DNA of 64,000 bases from assembly GCA_041648175.1 (NCBI GenBank), contig JBAZPO010000005.1, positions 1 through 64,000 of the forward strand, given 5' to 3'. The first letter of the stretch is position 1. Every line of letters starts with the position of its first letter. This DNA is from Desulfobaccales bacterium. Lineage in GTDB: Bacteria; Desulfobacterota; Desulfobaccia; Desulfobaccales; 0-14-0-80-60-11. The notes beneath the pieces were generated by a model. It saw only the letters and a program-made list of their open reading frames with translations. It searched no databases and was not told where the DNA came from. This document shows positions 1-8,827 of the stretch, one piece after another. The translations under genes were made by a program, and so were the position numbers.

Positions 1-184
1 GCGCTTGCACGCGGGTTTAGGCCGGGTATATGGCGAGGGTACCTCGGCAATGTCCCGGCACATGTGCCGGGTTTGCCCGTCCATTCGGCCCGCGCCCGGC
101 CATTTTCAGCGATTTTTGAGGTAGTTTGGAGGGACTAAAAGCCATTTTTAAACCGTTTTTCTCTGTCATCATGAACGAAGCGCA

Positions 185-310
185 GGCTCTTATAGTGATT
201 GCCAAAAGAGTTTCTTGCAAAATTACCGGACCTTATGTGGTCGCAAGCTTTAGCCTTGTATTGAGAAATTCGTCGGTAGCACAGGCTTTCCAGCCTGTGC
301 TTATGTCATA
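185..310. repeat. dispersed intergenic repeat, copy 1
   Basis: The block around the words AAAAGAGTTTCTTGCAA and GGTCGCAAGCTTTAGCC is matched with few changes at about 3557-3662. Both copies contain a 22-base palindrome GCACAGGCTTTCCAGCCTGTGC (here 279-300). The palindrome alone also occurs at 62952-62973. Function is unknown; the hairpin could stabilise or end transcripts. Confidence 0.65.
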
Positions 311-347
311 TAGCAGTTGCTAAAAATTCTTTCTGATTGCTGGATTT

Positions 348-442
348 CTAAATCCCCCTAAATCCCCCTTTTTCAAAGGGGGACTTTTAAAGCAATTCCG
401 CTAAGTTCCCCCCTTTGGAAAAGGGGGGTTAGGGGGGATTTA
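348..442. repeat. large palindrome of C-rich and G-rich arms
   Basis: The left arm reads AAATCCCCCTTTTTCAAAGG and the right arm is close to its reverse complement (ending GGGGGGATTTAG), so the whole stretch can form one long hairpin. This type of palindrome is a common dispersed intergenic repeat in environmental bacteria. It carries no gene. Confidence 0.6.
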
Positions 443-520
443 GCTTCTTAGACGATGTACCTTAAAGGAAAAAACTTTTGGCAAACGCTATATATACGGT
501 TTCGACCGTAAAGAGACTTT

Positions 521-620
521 TGCAAGAGGCTCAAAAGTTTTTTCTTATTAACCCCTCACCCTACCCTCTCCCACAAGGGGAGAGGAGAATTAGAGGAAAA
601 AACTTTTGGCAAACGCTATA
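521..620. repeat. MITE-like element, copy 1
   Basis: An about 100-base element with inverted ends built on CAAAAGTTTTTTCTT and AAAAAACTTTTGGCAA, and an inner hairpin CTCTCCCACAAGGGGAGAGG. Related copies lie at 16361-16455 and 46907-46993. A detached right end is also visible at about 465-495. It has no coding capacity. Confidence 0.65.
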
Positions 621-703
621 GGTCAGTTTGCAGTAACCTTTTTGTACCATAGCCACATAGCCTTTCGTTTACCCTACTCCCATCCGGCCGGGTAACGGGC
701 GCC

Positions 704-3457
704 TCACTCTCCGGAGACCCTGTGCTGCCGATACCGACCCTTGAGACGAATGATCCACTTGGTAAATTCCACAATCGGAAGAATAGTCAGGGCTAATCCC
801 ACGGCGATGATCCAGTCCCTCAGGTTGAGGGGGTAGGTATGGAAGAGCGTCGCCAGGGGGGGCCAGTAGACGACCGCGGCCAGCATACTGGAAGAGAGGA
901 TCACGCTGATGAGCAGCAGGCGGTTGGTAAAAACCCCCACCGTGAAAAGGGAGTAAAAGTCTGAACGGCAATTGAAGGCGTTCACCTGTTCCGCCAGGAT
1001 CAGGGTGACGAACACCATGGTCTGAGCCTGGGACAAAATCTGGTCTGGCTGCCCCAACCGGTTTGGATCATAGAGTACGTAATAGGCAAAGAGTGGGAGA
1101 AGAATCAGGGTCAGATAGATCGAGATTACCGCCAAAAGTGCGATGACGGGGCGGGTGAAGACGCCCTCTGCCGGCGGCCTCGGGGGCCGTGACATAATGT
1201 CCGGGGCCTTGGGGTCGACCCCCAAGGCAAAAGCGGGGAGTCCGTCGGAGTCGAGGTTCACCCAGAGAATTTGTAACGCCAGGAGGGGCAGAGGCAAGCC
1301 GATAAAAATGGCGCAGGTGAGCATTAATATTTCAGCTATGTTGCAACTCAATAAAAAGACCAAATACTTTTTAATGTTGTCGAAGATGGCCCGGCCTTCC
1401 TCCACTGCGGCTACCAGGGTGGCGAAGTTGTCGTCCGCCAGAATCATGGCCGCGGTCTCTTTGGTGACCTCGGTGCCGGTGATCCCCATGGCCACGCCGA
1501 TATCGGCGCGCTTTAAGGCCGGGGCGTCGTTGACCCCGTCCCCGGTCATGGCCACCACTTCGCCCTGCTCCTTGAGGATATCCACCAGGCGCAGCTTATG
1601 TTCCGGGGCCACCCGGGCGAAGACTCGGACCGTTTTCAGGGCTTTTTTAAGCTCCGGGTCGCTCATGTTGTTGATTTCAGGTCCGGTCAGAACCGCTCGC
1701 GATCCCATTTTTTTAGTAATCAGCCCAACCTCAAGGGCAATGGCGAAGGCGGTGTCAGGGTGGTCCCCGGTAACCATAATGACCCGGATGCCCGCCCGGT
1801 GGCACTGGGCCACGGCCTGACGGGCTTCCGGCCGGGCCGGGTCGATCATCCCCACCAGCCCCACCCAGACCAATTCCTCTGAAACGTCATCGGCTTCGAG
1901 GTTGGGGACCTCGGGAAAACGCCGGTAGGCCAGGCCCAAAACCCGCAAGGCTTCGTGGGCCATGGAGGCCGCCTGCTCCATAACGGCCTCCCGGCGGGTA
2001 GCGTCAAGGGGTTGCTCTCCTATGGCAGTCAGCAGCTTTGAAGCCCGTGGCAGCAATCTTTCCGGCGCCCCCTTGACGCACATCAGAACCCGGCCCCCCT
2101 CCTGGTGAAAGGTGCACATATACTTGGCTTCCGAAGTGAAGGGAATCTCCGCCACCCGGGGAAGCTCCGTAAGAAGCCCCTCGAGGGTGATCCCTGCCTT
2201 TTGGCCAAACACTATGAGCGCCCCTTCAGTGGGGTCGCCCCGCACCGTCCAGTTGCCGTCAATCTCTTCAAGCGCCGCGTCATTGCACAGTATGGCGAGC
2301 CGGCCCGCCCAGACCAGCACCGGATGATCCCCAGAATTAATCTCGGCGCCGCCGGCTTGAAACGACCCCGCCGGCTCATACCCGGAGCCTGTCACCTCAA
2401 TAGTCTCGCCATCCAGAAAGAGACGCCGGACCGTCATTTCGTTCTTGGTCAGGGTGCCGGTCTTATCGGTGCAGATCACGGTGGTGCAACCCATGGTCTC
2501 CACGGCGGGCAGGCGCTTGACAATGGCATTCCGCCGGGCCATGCGGGTGGTGCCGATGGCCAGGGCTCCGGTAACTACTGCCGGCAGCGACTCCGGCACC
2601 GCGGCCACCGCCAGGCTGATACCCCAGATGAGCATCTCCAGCCAGTCATGGCCCCGGAAGACCCCCAAAAGAGAGGCGCCCACCGCCACCCCCAAGCAGA
2701 TAATCCCCAAGACCCGACCTATGGTGGCCATCCGGGCTTCCAAGGGGGTGTGCTTCTCGGCCACTTCTTCCAGCATCCGGGCGATCTTGCCGAACTCGGT
2801 GGCCATGCCGGTGGCGGTAACCACAGCCCGGCCCCGGCCGTAAGTGATCACCGTGCCACCGAAGACCATACACTTCCGGTCGGCTAAGGCAACTTCGGGG
2901 TCGGCCACAGGAGCCAAATTCTTGCCCGCTGCGGTGGACTCTCCGGTTAAAAGCGCCTCGTCCGCCTTCAGGTTGATTTCTTCCAGCAAGCGGGCATCCG
3001 CGGCCACGCGATCACCGGTGTGCAAAACCAGCACATCACCGGGCACCACTTCCCGGGCGTGGATTTGCCGCTCCCGGCCCTCCCGAATCACGACGGCTAC
3101 CGGCGCCGCCAATTTGGCCAGGGCCGCCGCGGCCTTTTCCGCCCGGTATTCCTGGAAGAAACCCAGCACCACGCAGGCCAGCACAATGACCAGAATTACC
3201 CAGGCATCCAGGCGCTCCCCCAACGCAAAAGAGATGGCCGCGGCTATAAGCAGGATGAGGATTAAAATGTTGGCAAACTGGTGCAGGAAAATGCGGAAGG
3301 CAGAGATTTTCTTACCCGCGGCCAGCTCGTTGGGACCATAAAGTTCCAGGCGTTCTTGGGCCGCAGGGTCACTCAATCCCGGGAGACCAGTCTCGAGAGC
3401 TTCCAGCGCCCGCTCTGGGACCATGGTATGGAAAGGCATTTCAACAACTTCCGTCAT
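704..3457 (-). CDS. P-type cation-transporting ATPase (P2A, calcium-pump-like)
   Basis: This 917-residue membrane pump should use ATP to move a cation, most likely Ca2+, across the inner membrane. An N-terminal cation-ATPase domain (about 10-70) precedes the first membrane pairs. The actuator loop has LTGES (170-174), the phosphorylation site is DKTGTLT with Asp331, and the hinge is TGDGVND (638-644). Membrane helix 4 reads VPESLPAV, where calcium pumps usually have PEGLPAV. Helix 6 has NLDSDG (734-739), close to the Ca2+-binding NLVTDG of SERCA with Thr replaced by Ser. Length is normal for the family. The gene stands alone, with a repeat-bearing gap upstream. The exact ion is inferred; a Na+/K+-type or Mn2+ specificity is possible. 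Confidence 0.9.
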   Translation of the reverse strand: MTEVVEMPFHTMVPERALEALETGLPGLSDPAAQERLELYGPNELAAGKKISAFRIFLHQFANILILILLIAAAISFALGERLDAWVILVIVLACVVLGFFQEYRAEKAAAALAKLAAPVAVVIREGRERQIHAREVVPGDVLVLHTGDRVAADARLLEEINLKADEALLTGESTAAGKNLAPVADPEVALADRKCMVFGGTVITYGRGRAVVTATGMATEFGKIARMLEEVAEKHTPLEARMATIGRVLGIICLGVAVGASLLGVFRGHDWLEMLIWGISLAVAAVPESLPAVVTGALAIGTTRMARRNAIVKRLPAVETMGCTTVICTDKTGTLTKNEMTVRRLFLDGETIEVTGSGYEPAGSFQAGGAEINSGDHPVLVWAGRLAILCNDAALEEIDGNWTVRGDPTEGALIVFGQKAGITLEGLLTELPRVAEIPFTSEAKYMCTFHQEGGRVLMCVKGAPERLLPRASKLLTAIGEQPLDATRREAVMEQAASMAHEALRVLGLAYRRFPEVPNLEADDVSEELVWVGLVGMIDPARPEARQAVAQCHRAGIRVIMVTGDHPDTAFAIALEVGLITKKMGSRAVLTGPEINNMSDPELKKALKTVRVFARVAPEHKLRLVDILKEQGEVVAMTGDGVNDAPALKRADIGVAMGITGTEVTKETAAMILADDNFATLVAAVEEGRAIFDNIKKYLVFLLSCNIAEILMLTCAIFIGLPLPLLALQILWVNLDSDGLPAFALGVDPKAPDIMSRPPRPPAEGVFTRPVIALLAVISIYLTLILLPLFAYYVLYDPNRLGQPDQILSQAQTMVFVTLILAEQVNAFNCRSDFYSLFTVGVFTNRLLLISVILSSSMLAAVVYWPPLATLFHTYPLNLRDWIIAVGLALTILPIVEFTKWIIRLKGRYRQHRVSGE

Positions 3458-3556
3458 GATTCCACCTGCATAGGAACCGGACCACGCCTACACTCGCCGG
3501 GTGCTTTGCTTGCCACCGTAACCTGACCTGAGACTTTGGCAGTATTGAGTTTTAGG

Positions 3557-3662
3557 GGTATTATAGCGCTTGTCAAAAGAGCTTCTTGCAAGATTGCCGG
3601 ACATTATGTAGTCGCAGACTTTAGCCTACATGAGCACAGGCTGGAAAGCCTGTGCTACCGGG
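3557..3662. repeat. dispersed intergenic repeat, copy 2
   Basis: Second copy of the block at 185-310. It shares CTTCTTGCAA, GTCGCAGACTTTAGCC and the palindrome GCACAGGCTGGAAAGCCTGTGC (3634-3655), which lies in the opposite orientation relative to the rest of the block. It lies between the ATPase gene and the cytidylate-kinase-like gene. Confidence 0.65.
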
Positions 3663-3666
3663 GTTC

Positions 3667-4470
3667 TCAGGCTCTCCTGTGCAGGTCGAACCGCACCGGC
3701 CGGTCGCCGCAAACCTCCCGGGCTATCTCCTGCAACAGGTGTAATTCTTTGGGAGTGTGAATGATTCCGGATACCACCAGGGCATCTTCTTCCGGGAAGA
3801 CTTGCAGAGTGGGCACCAGCACCCGTGGGTCTGTGGCGATACGGGCTTTCAGACGATAGCCCAGGGTCGCCAGCGCCAGTCTGGCCTTGGCCTCGGGTGT
3901 GGCCAAATGGTCCTTGGCAGCCAAATTCTCCACCAGGATGTCCACCACCTGGTCATGGGTGAGACTGGCCGTGTTCAAGGACAGGTCATAGACATCCTCG
4001 GCATCCCAATCGCTGCCGTAGTTGGCCTTGATGTAGCAGGCCCGCTCGCCGTCTATCTGGGCAATGAGCCGGGTTGCGGCTTCTCGGGTCAAACGCTCCC
4101 GAGCCATGATCTCTTGTAGGCGCGCCTCTAGCGGAGCAATCAGCCGCACCCTCAGACAAAAGGGCACCTCCTGGAGCAAAAACGAGCCACCTCGGCCAAT
4201 AATCACCACATTATCGCCAACAGCATATTCCAAAATCAGGTGCTCAATCTGAGACACATAACCCCGATATTGCCAGTCATGGCGTTCCCACAGGGTGGGA
4301 CAGACTTCGTCCACTTCTTTGGCAATCCGCGCCCAGCGCGGCCCAGCCTGTTCCAGATCCTGAAACAAGCGCTCTTTGTCCACAAACTGGTATCCCAATC
4401 GATCCGCCACCTTGCGACCAATCTCCCGGCCGCCGCTGCCGTATTCCCGGGAAATAGCCAAGATTGCCAT
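3667..4470 (-). CDS. cytidylate kinase-like P-loop protein
   Basis: The 267-residue protein opens with ISREYGSGGREIGRKVA, the P-loop signature of the cytidylate-kinase-like family (Cmk-2 type). The kinase-like core covers about residues 1-200. A further segment (about 205-265) reads like a small alpha/beta domain of the BON type, so this is probably a two-domain protein rather than a plain CMP kinase. It starts six bases after the stop of the TerC gene, so the two are surely co-transcribed. The substrate is unknown; proteins of this family are often found beside membrane transporters. Kinase activity is inferred from the P-loop only. Confidence 0.75.
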   Translation of the reverse strand: MAILAISREYGSGGREIGRKVADRLGYQFVDKERLFQDLEQAGPRWARIAKEVDEVCPTLWERHDWQYRGYVSQIEHLILEYAVGDNVVIIGRGGSFLLQEVPFCLRVRLIAPLEARLQEIMARERLTREAATRLIAQIDGERACYIKANYGSDWDAEDVYDLSLNTASLTHDQVVDILVENLAAKDHLATPEAKARLALATLGYRLKARIATDPRVLVPTLQVFPEEDALVVSGIIHTPKELHLLQEIAREVCGDRPVRFDLHRRA

Positions 4471-4476
4471 GGTTGC

Positions 4477-5211
4477 TTACCCCTTATCCGACCGCACCGG
4501 GCGGACTGCCATTTCCTGATCCCTGCGAAACATCAACCTGATCCAGAGCTTGCCTGCCACGATCACTCCCACCGCGAACACCGCCTCCATGGAGTATAAG
4601 AACCATTTGGGAGGTGCGAGCCAACGGATCATGGCGGGGTCGGTGAAGATCATTTCCCCGGCCACCTTGCCCAGCACCGCGGCCCCGATATAAATGATGA
4701 TGGGGTAGCGGTCCATGAGCATGGACAGCAAGTTGCTGGTAAAGACTACGAAGGGTATCGACAGGGCCAGTCCAAAGATGAGAAGAAACAGATTGCCGTG
4801 GGACGCCCCGGCCACGGCCAGGACGTTGTCAGTGCTCATGGTGATGTCGGCCACCACGATGAGCCACATGGCTTGCAGCAAGGTCTTGGCCTCCCTGTCT
4901 GCTTGCTCCGGCGCACCTTCAATGAATAATTTAATCGCTATCCAGGTAATAAGTACGCCGCCCGCCAGCTTAATAAACTGAATCTCCAGCACCTGGGCCA
5001 CAAAAAAAGTGAGGACCACCCGGAGCAGCACCGCCGCGCCGCTGCCCAGCATGATCCCCCATCGCCTTTGCCGGCGGGGCAGAGAGCGGACCGCCATGGC
5101 AATGACCACGGCATTATCCCCCGCCAGGATGAGGTCAATGATGATGATATTGATAATGCCCAAGAAAAAGGCCCAATTCAGGGTTTCCTGGGTCCAGGCA
5201 AGCAGGTCCAT
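4477..5211 (-). CDS. TerC family membrane protein (YjbE type)
   Basis: An integral membrane protein of 244 residues with about seven helices. The two TerC signatures are present: DLILAGDNAVVIAM near residue 26 and DITMSTDNVLAVAG near residue 122, each with the paired acidic residues expected to bind a metal. TerC/YjbE proteins have been tied to Mn2+ export and to metal loading of secreted proteins; that role is known for relatives and inferred here. It is the first gene of a two-gene unit with the cytidylate-kinase-like gene. Confidence 0.88.
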   Translation of the reverse strand: MDLLAWTQETLNWAFFLGIINIIIIDLILAGDNAVVIAMAVRSLPRRQRRWGIMLGSGAAVLLRVVLTFFVAQVLEIQFIKLAGGVLITWIAIKLFIEGAPEQADREAKTLLQAMWLIVVADITMSTDNVLAVAGASHGNLFLLIFGLALSIPFVVFTSNLLSMLMDRYPIIIYIGAAVLGKVAGEMIFTDPAMIRWLAPPKWFLYSMEAVFAVGVIVAGKLWIRLMFRRDQEMAVRPVRSDKG

Positions 5212-5398
5212 AGGATTATTCCTGTAGAGCGATTTCGCATGAAGCCGGGATACCGATGCCAGGCCGTGCCCGCACCGCCATCCTTAGATTAAAGGGAGAG
5301 AGGATTCCGCTTGCATCCGCATGTTTCAGGTCTTACTTTTTATTCATTATGGCATAAACCAAATTAATGCTCCAGAATAAGTGATGCAAGGAGAGCCC

Positions 5399-6181
5399 AT
5401 GGATTATAAAGCTGCCGCCGCCCAACTGAAAGAAAGCCTGCGCCTCAAGACCGAACCCTTCGGCGTTTCATTCTTCAAAGACCCCGCCGATCTACCGGCC
5501 AAGACGCGGCAGCCATCCAAAGTTTTCGGCAAGAAAGTGACCATCTGCCAGGGAGTCACCATGGCCCGGGTGTATGGCTGGCCCGTGGGGCTGACCCAAG
5601 ACGATCTCCTCTGCGTGCCCGGCATGTTGGTCTTCGGCTTTACCCCGGCCGCGGACCCTATCATGGAACTGGGACAACTCTTTTGTGAGGTGGGGTTTCA
5701 TCAAGACCTGGGTCCGGCCCTCAAAGAGGTGGCAGCCCTGCCCCGCTTCGAACCCCAGGAAGTGGGCGCTATTTATCTCTGCCCCCTGGAGCGCCTCAAC
5801 CTGGACCCGGATGTCGTAGTGGTCTTCGGCAACCCGGCCCAGCTCATGCGCCTTATTCAGGCGGCCACTTTCAGCCTGGGAGAACGGGTCACCGGTGAAT
5901 TCGGCGGTAAGGTGGAATGCAGCGAATACCTCATTGCCCCCTACCGCACCGGCGAATTCCGGGTGGCCATCCCCGGGATGGGCGACCGCATCTTTTCCAT
6001 GACCCAGGACGACGAGATGGTGGTGGCCTTTCCCGGGAAATTCCTGGAAGGCCTGCTGGTGGGGCTAAAAGACGCGGGCAAAAAGATTGGCGCCCGTTAC
6101 CCCATTACCTTTTACCAGAACTTCTCTCCCAGCTTTCCCCCGGCCTATGAAGAGCGGGCCAAAAAGTGGGGAATTTTGTAG
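5399..6181 (+). CDS. DUF169 family protein
   Basis: A 260-residue soluble protein of the uncharacterised DUF169 family. The typical conserved stretches are visible: KTEPFGVSF near residue 20, a Cys in TICQGVTMAR, CVPGMLVFG, and a Cys in KVECSEYLIAPY. A GTG-ATG pair lies 18 bases upstream in frame, but the chosen ATG has AAGGAG five bases before it, so I prefer it. DUF169 proteins are common in anaerobes and methanogens; the conserved cysteines suggest metal or cofactor binding, but no function is known. It is followed by the ribonucleotide reductase gene without clear coupling. Confidence 0.82.
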   Translation: MDYKAAAAQLKESLRLKTEPFGVSFFKDPADLPAKTRQPSKVFGKKVTICQGVTMARVYGWPVGLTQDDLLCVPGMLVFGFTPAADPIMELGQLFCEVGFHQDLGPALKEVAALPRFEPQEVGAIYLCPLERLNLDPDVVVVFGNPAQLMRLIQAATFSLGERVTGEFGGKVECSEYLIAPYRTGEFRVAIPGMGDRIFSMTQDDEMVVAFPGKFLEGLLVGLKDAGKKIGARYPITFYQNFSPSFPPAYEERAKKWGIL

Positions 6182-6294
6182 GACGGTTTTCGGTTTCCGT
6201 TGGTTATTAACATTTTGGCAATGGACCTGGTCAAAACCTAGGTTATGCCACGACTTGTGCTGATCCATTCAATTGACCAATTAAGGTCTGGCTC

Positions 6295-8070
6295 ATGACC
6301 TTTTCAGCGCCCCCTTTTCGCCCCATCGCCCTCAGGGTCCTCAAGGAGCGCTACCTGCGCCGGGACCCCGAAGGCCAGGTGATGGAGACCCCCGACGGCT
6401 TGTTCCGCCGGGTGGCTCAGGCCGTGGCCGCGGCCGAAGAACGCTACAACGGCCCTGACGCTGCGGCCCGCCAGGCCGAGACCTTTTATGCCGCCATGGC
6501 GTCCCTGAAATTTCTCCCCAACACTCCGACCCTGATGAACGCCGGCTTGCCCCGGGGCCAGTTGGCCGCCTGCTTCGTCATCCCCATCTATGATGACATG
6601 CGCAGCATCCTCGAAGGCGTGCGGGACATGGCATTGATCCATCAGACCGGCGGCGGCACCGGCTTTAATTTCAGCAACCTGCGCCCCCGGGGCGACCAGG
6701 TTCGCAGCACCGGCCGGGTGGCCTCCGGCCCGGTGGGTTTCATGCGCATCTTTGACACTACCACGGAAGTGGTAAAACAGGGCGGCCGCCGCCGCGGCGC
6801 CAACATGGGCATCCTCCGGGTGGACCACCCAGATATCCTGGAATTTATCACCACGAAGAGCGACCAGGGGATGCTCACCAACTTCAATCTGTCTGTGGCC
6901 GTTACCGATGACTTCATGCATCGGGTTGAGCAAAACGACAGCTATCCCCTAATCAACCCCCGGACCGGCCAGGAAGTAAGGCGGCTCAAGGCCCGGGAGG
7001 TTTTCGATCTCATGTGCCGTTATGCGGTTAAGACCGGCGACCCCGGCCTGGTCTTTATGGACGCTATCGAGGCCGCCAACCCCACCCCGGAGATCGGTAA
7101 GCTTGAAGCCACCAACCCTTGTGGCGAGCAGCCCCTTCTGCCCTATGAAGCCTGCAATCTGGGCTCCATCAACCTGGCCGCCCTGGTTAAGGAAGGGGAA
7201 CTGGATTGGGACGCGTTGGACCGGCTGGTGGCCCTGAGCGTCGCGTTCCTGGACGACGTCATCGACTGCAGCCAGTACCCCCTGCCGCAAATCACGGCCA
7301 TCGTCCACGCCAACCGCAAGATCGGCCTGGGGGTCATGGGGCTGGCGGATTTATTCATAAGGCTGGGAATAGCCTATGATTCCCCGGAAGCGGTGCAACT
7401 GGCCGAAGCGATTATGTCCCGCATTCAAGAACGGGCCGTGGCCCAATCCCAGGCCCTGGCGAAAGAGCGCGGCCCTTTCCCGAATTTTTACCAGAGCCGC
7501 TGGCATCGTGAGGGCCAGCCGCCCCGGCGCCACGCCACCGTCACAACCATTGCCCCAACCGGCACCATCAGCATCATTGCCGGGGCCTCCAGCGGCATCG
7601 AGCCCCTGTTCGCGGTGGCCTACCGCCGCCGGGCCTTGGAAGGCGAGGAGTTTGAAGAGGTTCATCCGCTGTTCCTGGAAAAACTGCGCCAGGCCGGCCT
7701 TTCGGCAGACGAGTGGGTGCCCAAGGTCTTGGCCACCGGGCGGGTGCGCCCCCTGTCCGGACTACCGGAGGACATCCGCCGGCTCTTTCCCACCACCTTC
7801 GAAGTGAGCGTGGAGAATCAGGTAGGAATGCAGGCCGCGTTTCAACGCCATGTGGAAAACGCGGTCTCCAAGACCATTAACCTGGCACCGTCCGCCACCC
7901 AGGCGGACGTGGCCGCCGCGTTTCGGCTGGCGCATACCTCGGGACTGAAAGGCATCACCGTTTACCGCTACGGCTCCAAACCGGGTCAGGTCCTCAGCCT
8001 GCCATCCGGTACCGCGGCCCTCACCCTGGCCCATGAGTTTGCCGAAGAATGCCGCCTCTGTTCCGTGTGA
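6295..8070 (+). CDS. nrdJ: adenosylcobalamin-dependent ribonucleotide reductase (class II)
   Basis: It reduces ribonucleotides to deoxyribonucleotides using a radical made from adenosylcobalamin, which works with or without oxygen. At 591 residues it is the short form of the class II enzyme. Seen are the N-terminal ATP-cone-free start, PNTPTLMNAG near residue 78, the substrate-binding Cys in LAACFVIP, the loop TGGGTGFNFSNLRP, and NPCGEQPLLPYEACNLGSIN with the radical Cys near residue 278. The C-terminus ends in CRLCSV, fitting the redox-active Cys pair that is re-reduced after each cycle. No nrdR box or cobalamin riboswitch is recognisable upstream. Confidence 0.93.
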   Translation: MTFSAPPFRPIALRVLKERYLRRDPEGQVMETPDGLFRRVAQAVAAAEERYNGPDAAARQAETFYAAMASLKFLPNTPTLMNAGLPRGQLAACFVIPIYDDMRSILEGVRDMALIHQTGGGTGFNFSNLRPRGDQVRSTGRVASGPVGFMRIFDTTTEVVKQGGRRRGANMGILRVDHPDILEFITTKSDQGMLTNFNLSVAVTDDFMHRVEQNDSYPLINPRTGQEVRRLKAREVFDLMCRYAVKTGDPGLVFMDAIEAANPTPEIGKLEATNPCGEQPLLPYEACNLGSINLAALVKEGELDWDALDRLVALSVAFLDDVIDCSQYPLPQITAIVHANRKIGLGVMGLADLFIRLGIAYDSPEAVQLAEAIMSRIQERAVAQSQALAKERGPFPNFYQSRWHREGQPPRRHATVTTIAPTGTISIIAGASSGIEPLFAVAYRRRALEGEEFEEVHPLFLEKLRQAGLSADEWVPKVLATGRVRPLSGLPEDIRRLFPTTFEVSVENQVGMQAAFQRHVENAVSKTINLAPSATQADVAAAFRLAHTSGLKGITVYRYGSKPGQVLSLPSGTAALTLAHEFAEECRLCSV

Positions 8071-8088
8071 GCAAAGCTAAAATTATTG

Positions 8089-8094
8089 TATAAT
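8089..8094 (+). promoter_or_regulatory. possible -10 box of the TPR gene
   Basis: A perfect TATAAT sits about 35 bases before the start codon in the 58-base gap after nrdJ. The matching -35 position is poor, so this is a candidate only. Confidence 0.35.
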
Positions 8095-8128
8095 AGCCAT
8101 TAACCTTTGATAGGAGGACCCTAACCAA

Positions 8129-8557
8129 ATGAAACGAGTTACCTATTTAGCTTTAGTCTTACTTGTTGTGCTCCTGCTCCCGGGCTTAAGTCCGGCCCAG
8201 GATGTCCAAAGCTACATCGACCAGGGGATCAAAAATAGCCAGTCGGGCCTTTACGACCAAGCCCTCCAGGCTTTTGACCAGGCCTTAAAGCTAAAGCCCA
8301 ATGACCCGGCCCTCATCACCTATAAAGGCATTGTTTATTATGCCAGGGGGAACAATGGCAAGGCCATGCAATTGTTCGAAGAGGCCATCAAGCTGAACCC
8401 CAATTTTGCCCGGGCCTACTACCAGCGGGGCATGGTCTACCAGGCCCAGGAAAAGTTCAAAGAAGCCATCCCCGACCTGGAAAAGGCCAAGAGGCTGGGC
8501 TACGGAGTGGACCCGGACTTCATCGAGCTGATGAAGCGCAAGGCTGCAGAGAAGTAA
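8129..8557 (+). CDS. secreted TPR-repeat protein
   Basis: A 142-residue protein with a signal peptide (hydrophobic residues 5-20, cleavage likely after PAQ/AQD near 24) followed by about three TPR helices pairs, for example ALQAFDQALKLKPNDPA, AMQLFEEAIKLNPNFARA and AIPDLEKAKRLGYG. TPR repeats hold protein partners, so it is probably a periplasmic scaffold. A strong AGGAGG lies before the ATG and a TATAAT box is seen at 8089-8094. Two hairpins follow the stop codon. The partner is unknown. Confidence 0.8.
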   Translation: MKRVTYLALVLLVVLLLPGLSPAQDVQSYIDQGIKNSQSGLYDQALQAFDQALKLKPNDPALITYKGIVYYARGNNGKAMQLFEEAIKLNPNFARAYYQRGMVYQAQEKFKEAIPDLEKAKRLGYGVDPDFIELMKRKAAEK

Positions 8558-8568
8558 TAAATCAGGAC

Positions 8569-8617
8569 TGCCAGGGCGGGAAACCCTGCCCTGGCAATGC
8601 CGATGATTTTTTGTAGG
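8569..8617 (+). terminator. hairpin after the TPR gene
   Basis: The arms TGCCAGGGC and GCCCTGGCA (8569-8596) form a nine-pair stem eleven bases after the stop codon. A run of six T follows 15 bases later at about 8608-8613, so termination here may be weak. Confidence 0.5.
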
Positions 8618-8668
8618 GGTCTACCAGGCCACTACTATTCCTGGCGTCACCAGAATCTGCTAATAAAA

Positions 8669-8707
8669 AAGGCACGGACATTTGAGCCCGTGCCTTCGCA
8701 TTTTTTT
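8669..8707 (+). terminator. Rho-independent terminator
   Basis: AAGGCACGG and CCGTGCCTT form a stem around the loop ACATTTGAGC, with an A-run before it and a seven-T run after it at 8701-8707. It can end transcription on either strand, and serves the TPR gene and perhaps hisG from the other side. Confidence 0.75.
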
Positions 8708-8720
8708 CCACAGCAAAGCT

Positions 8721-8827
8721 GTTATACCGAGTTGCGGTCAAATGGCTATTTTGGGTAGCCGCAGCTTTTTCCTGTGCTTGCACAGGCGAGACGCCTGTGC
8801 CACCAATTGAATGCGAAATGGTATTAA
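8721..8827. repeat. dispersed 107-base repeat, copy 1
   Basis: The block from TTATACCGAGTTGCGGTC to AATGCGAAATGGTATTAAA matches 55733-55840 almost base for base, including the hairpin CACAGGCGAGACGCCTGTG. It ends against the 3' end of hisG. No coding function is visible. Confidence 0.8.

Larger units (their letters stand above)
1..703. other. non-coding region with several repeat elements
   Basis: I see no convincing gene in this stretch; the short open frames have no ribosome-binding site or recognisable composition. It carries three kinds of repeat: a 120-base block (about 185-310) that recurs near 3557-3662 and ends in a CACAGGCTTTCCAGCCTGTG hairpin, a C-rich/G-rich palindrome (about 348-442), and a MITE-like element (521-620). 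It may simply be a repeat-rich junction between genes. Confidence 0.6.

Noticed and set aside
6182..6294. Cobalamin riboswitch before nrdJ
   Set aside because: The 113-base gap is too short and lacks the B12-box GCCACTG.
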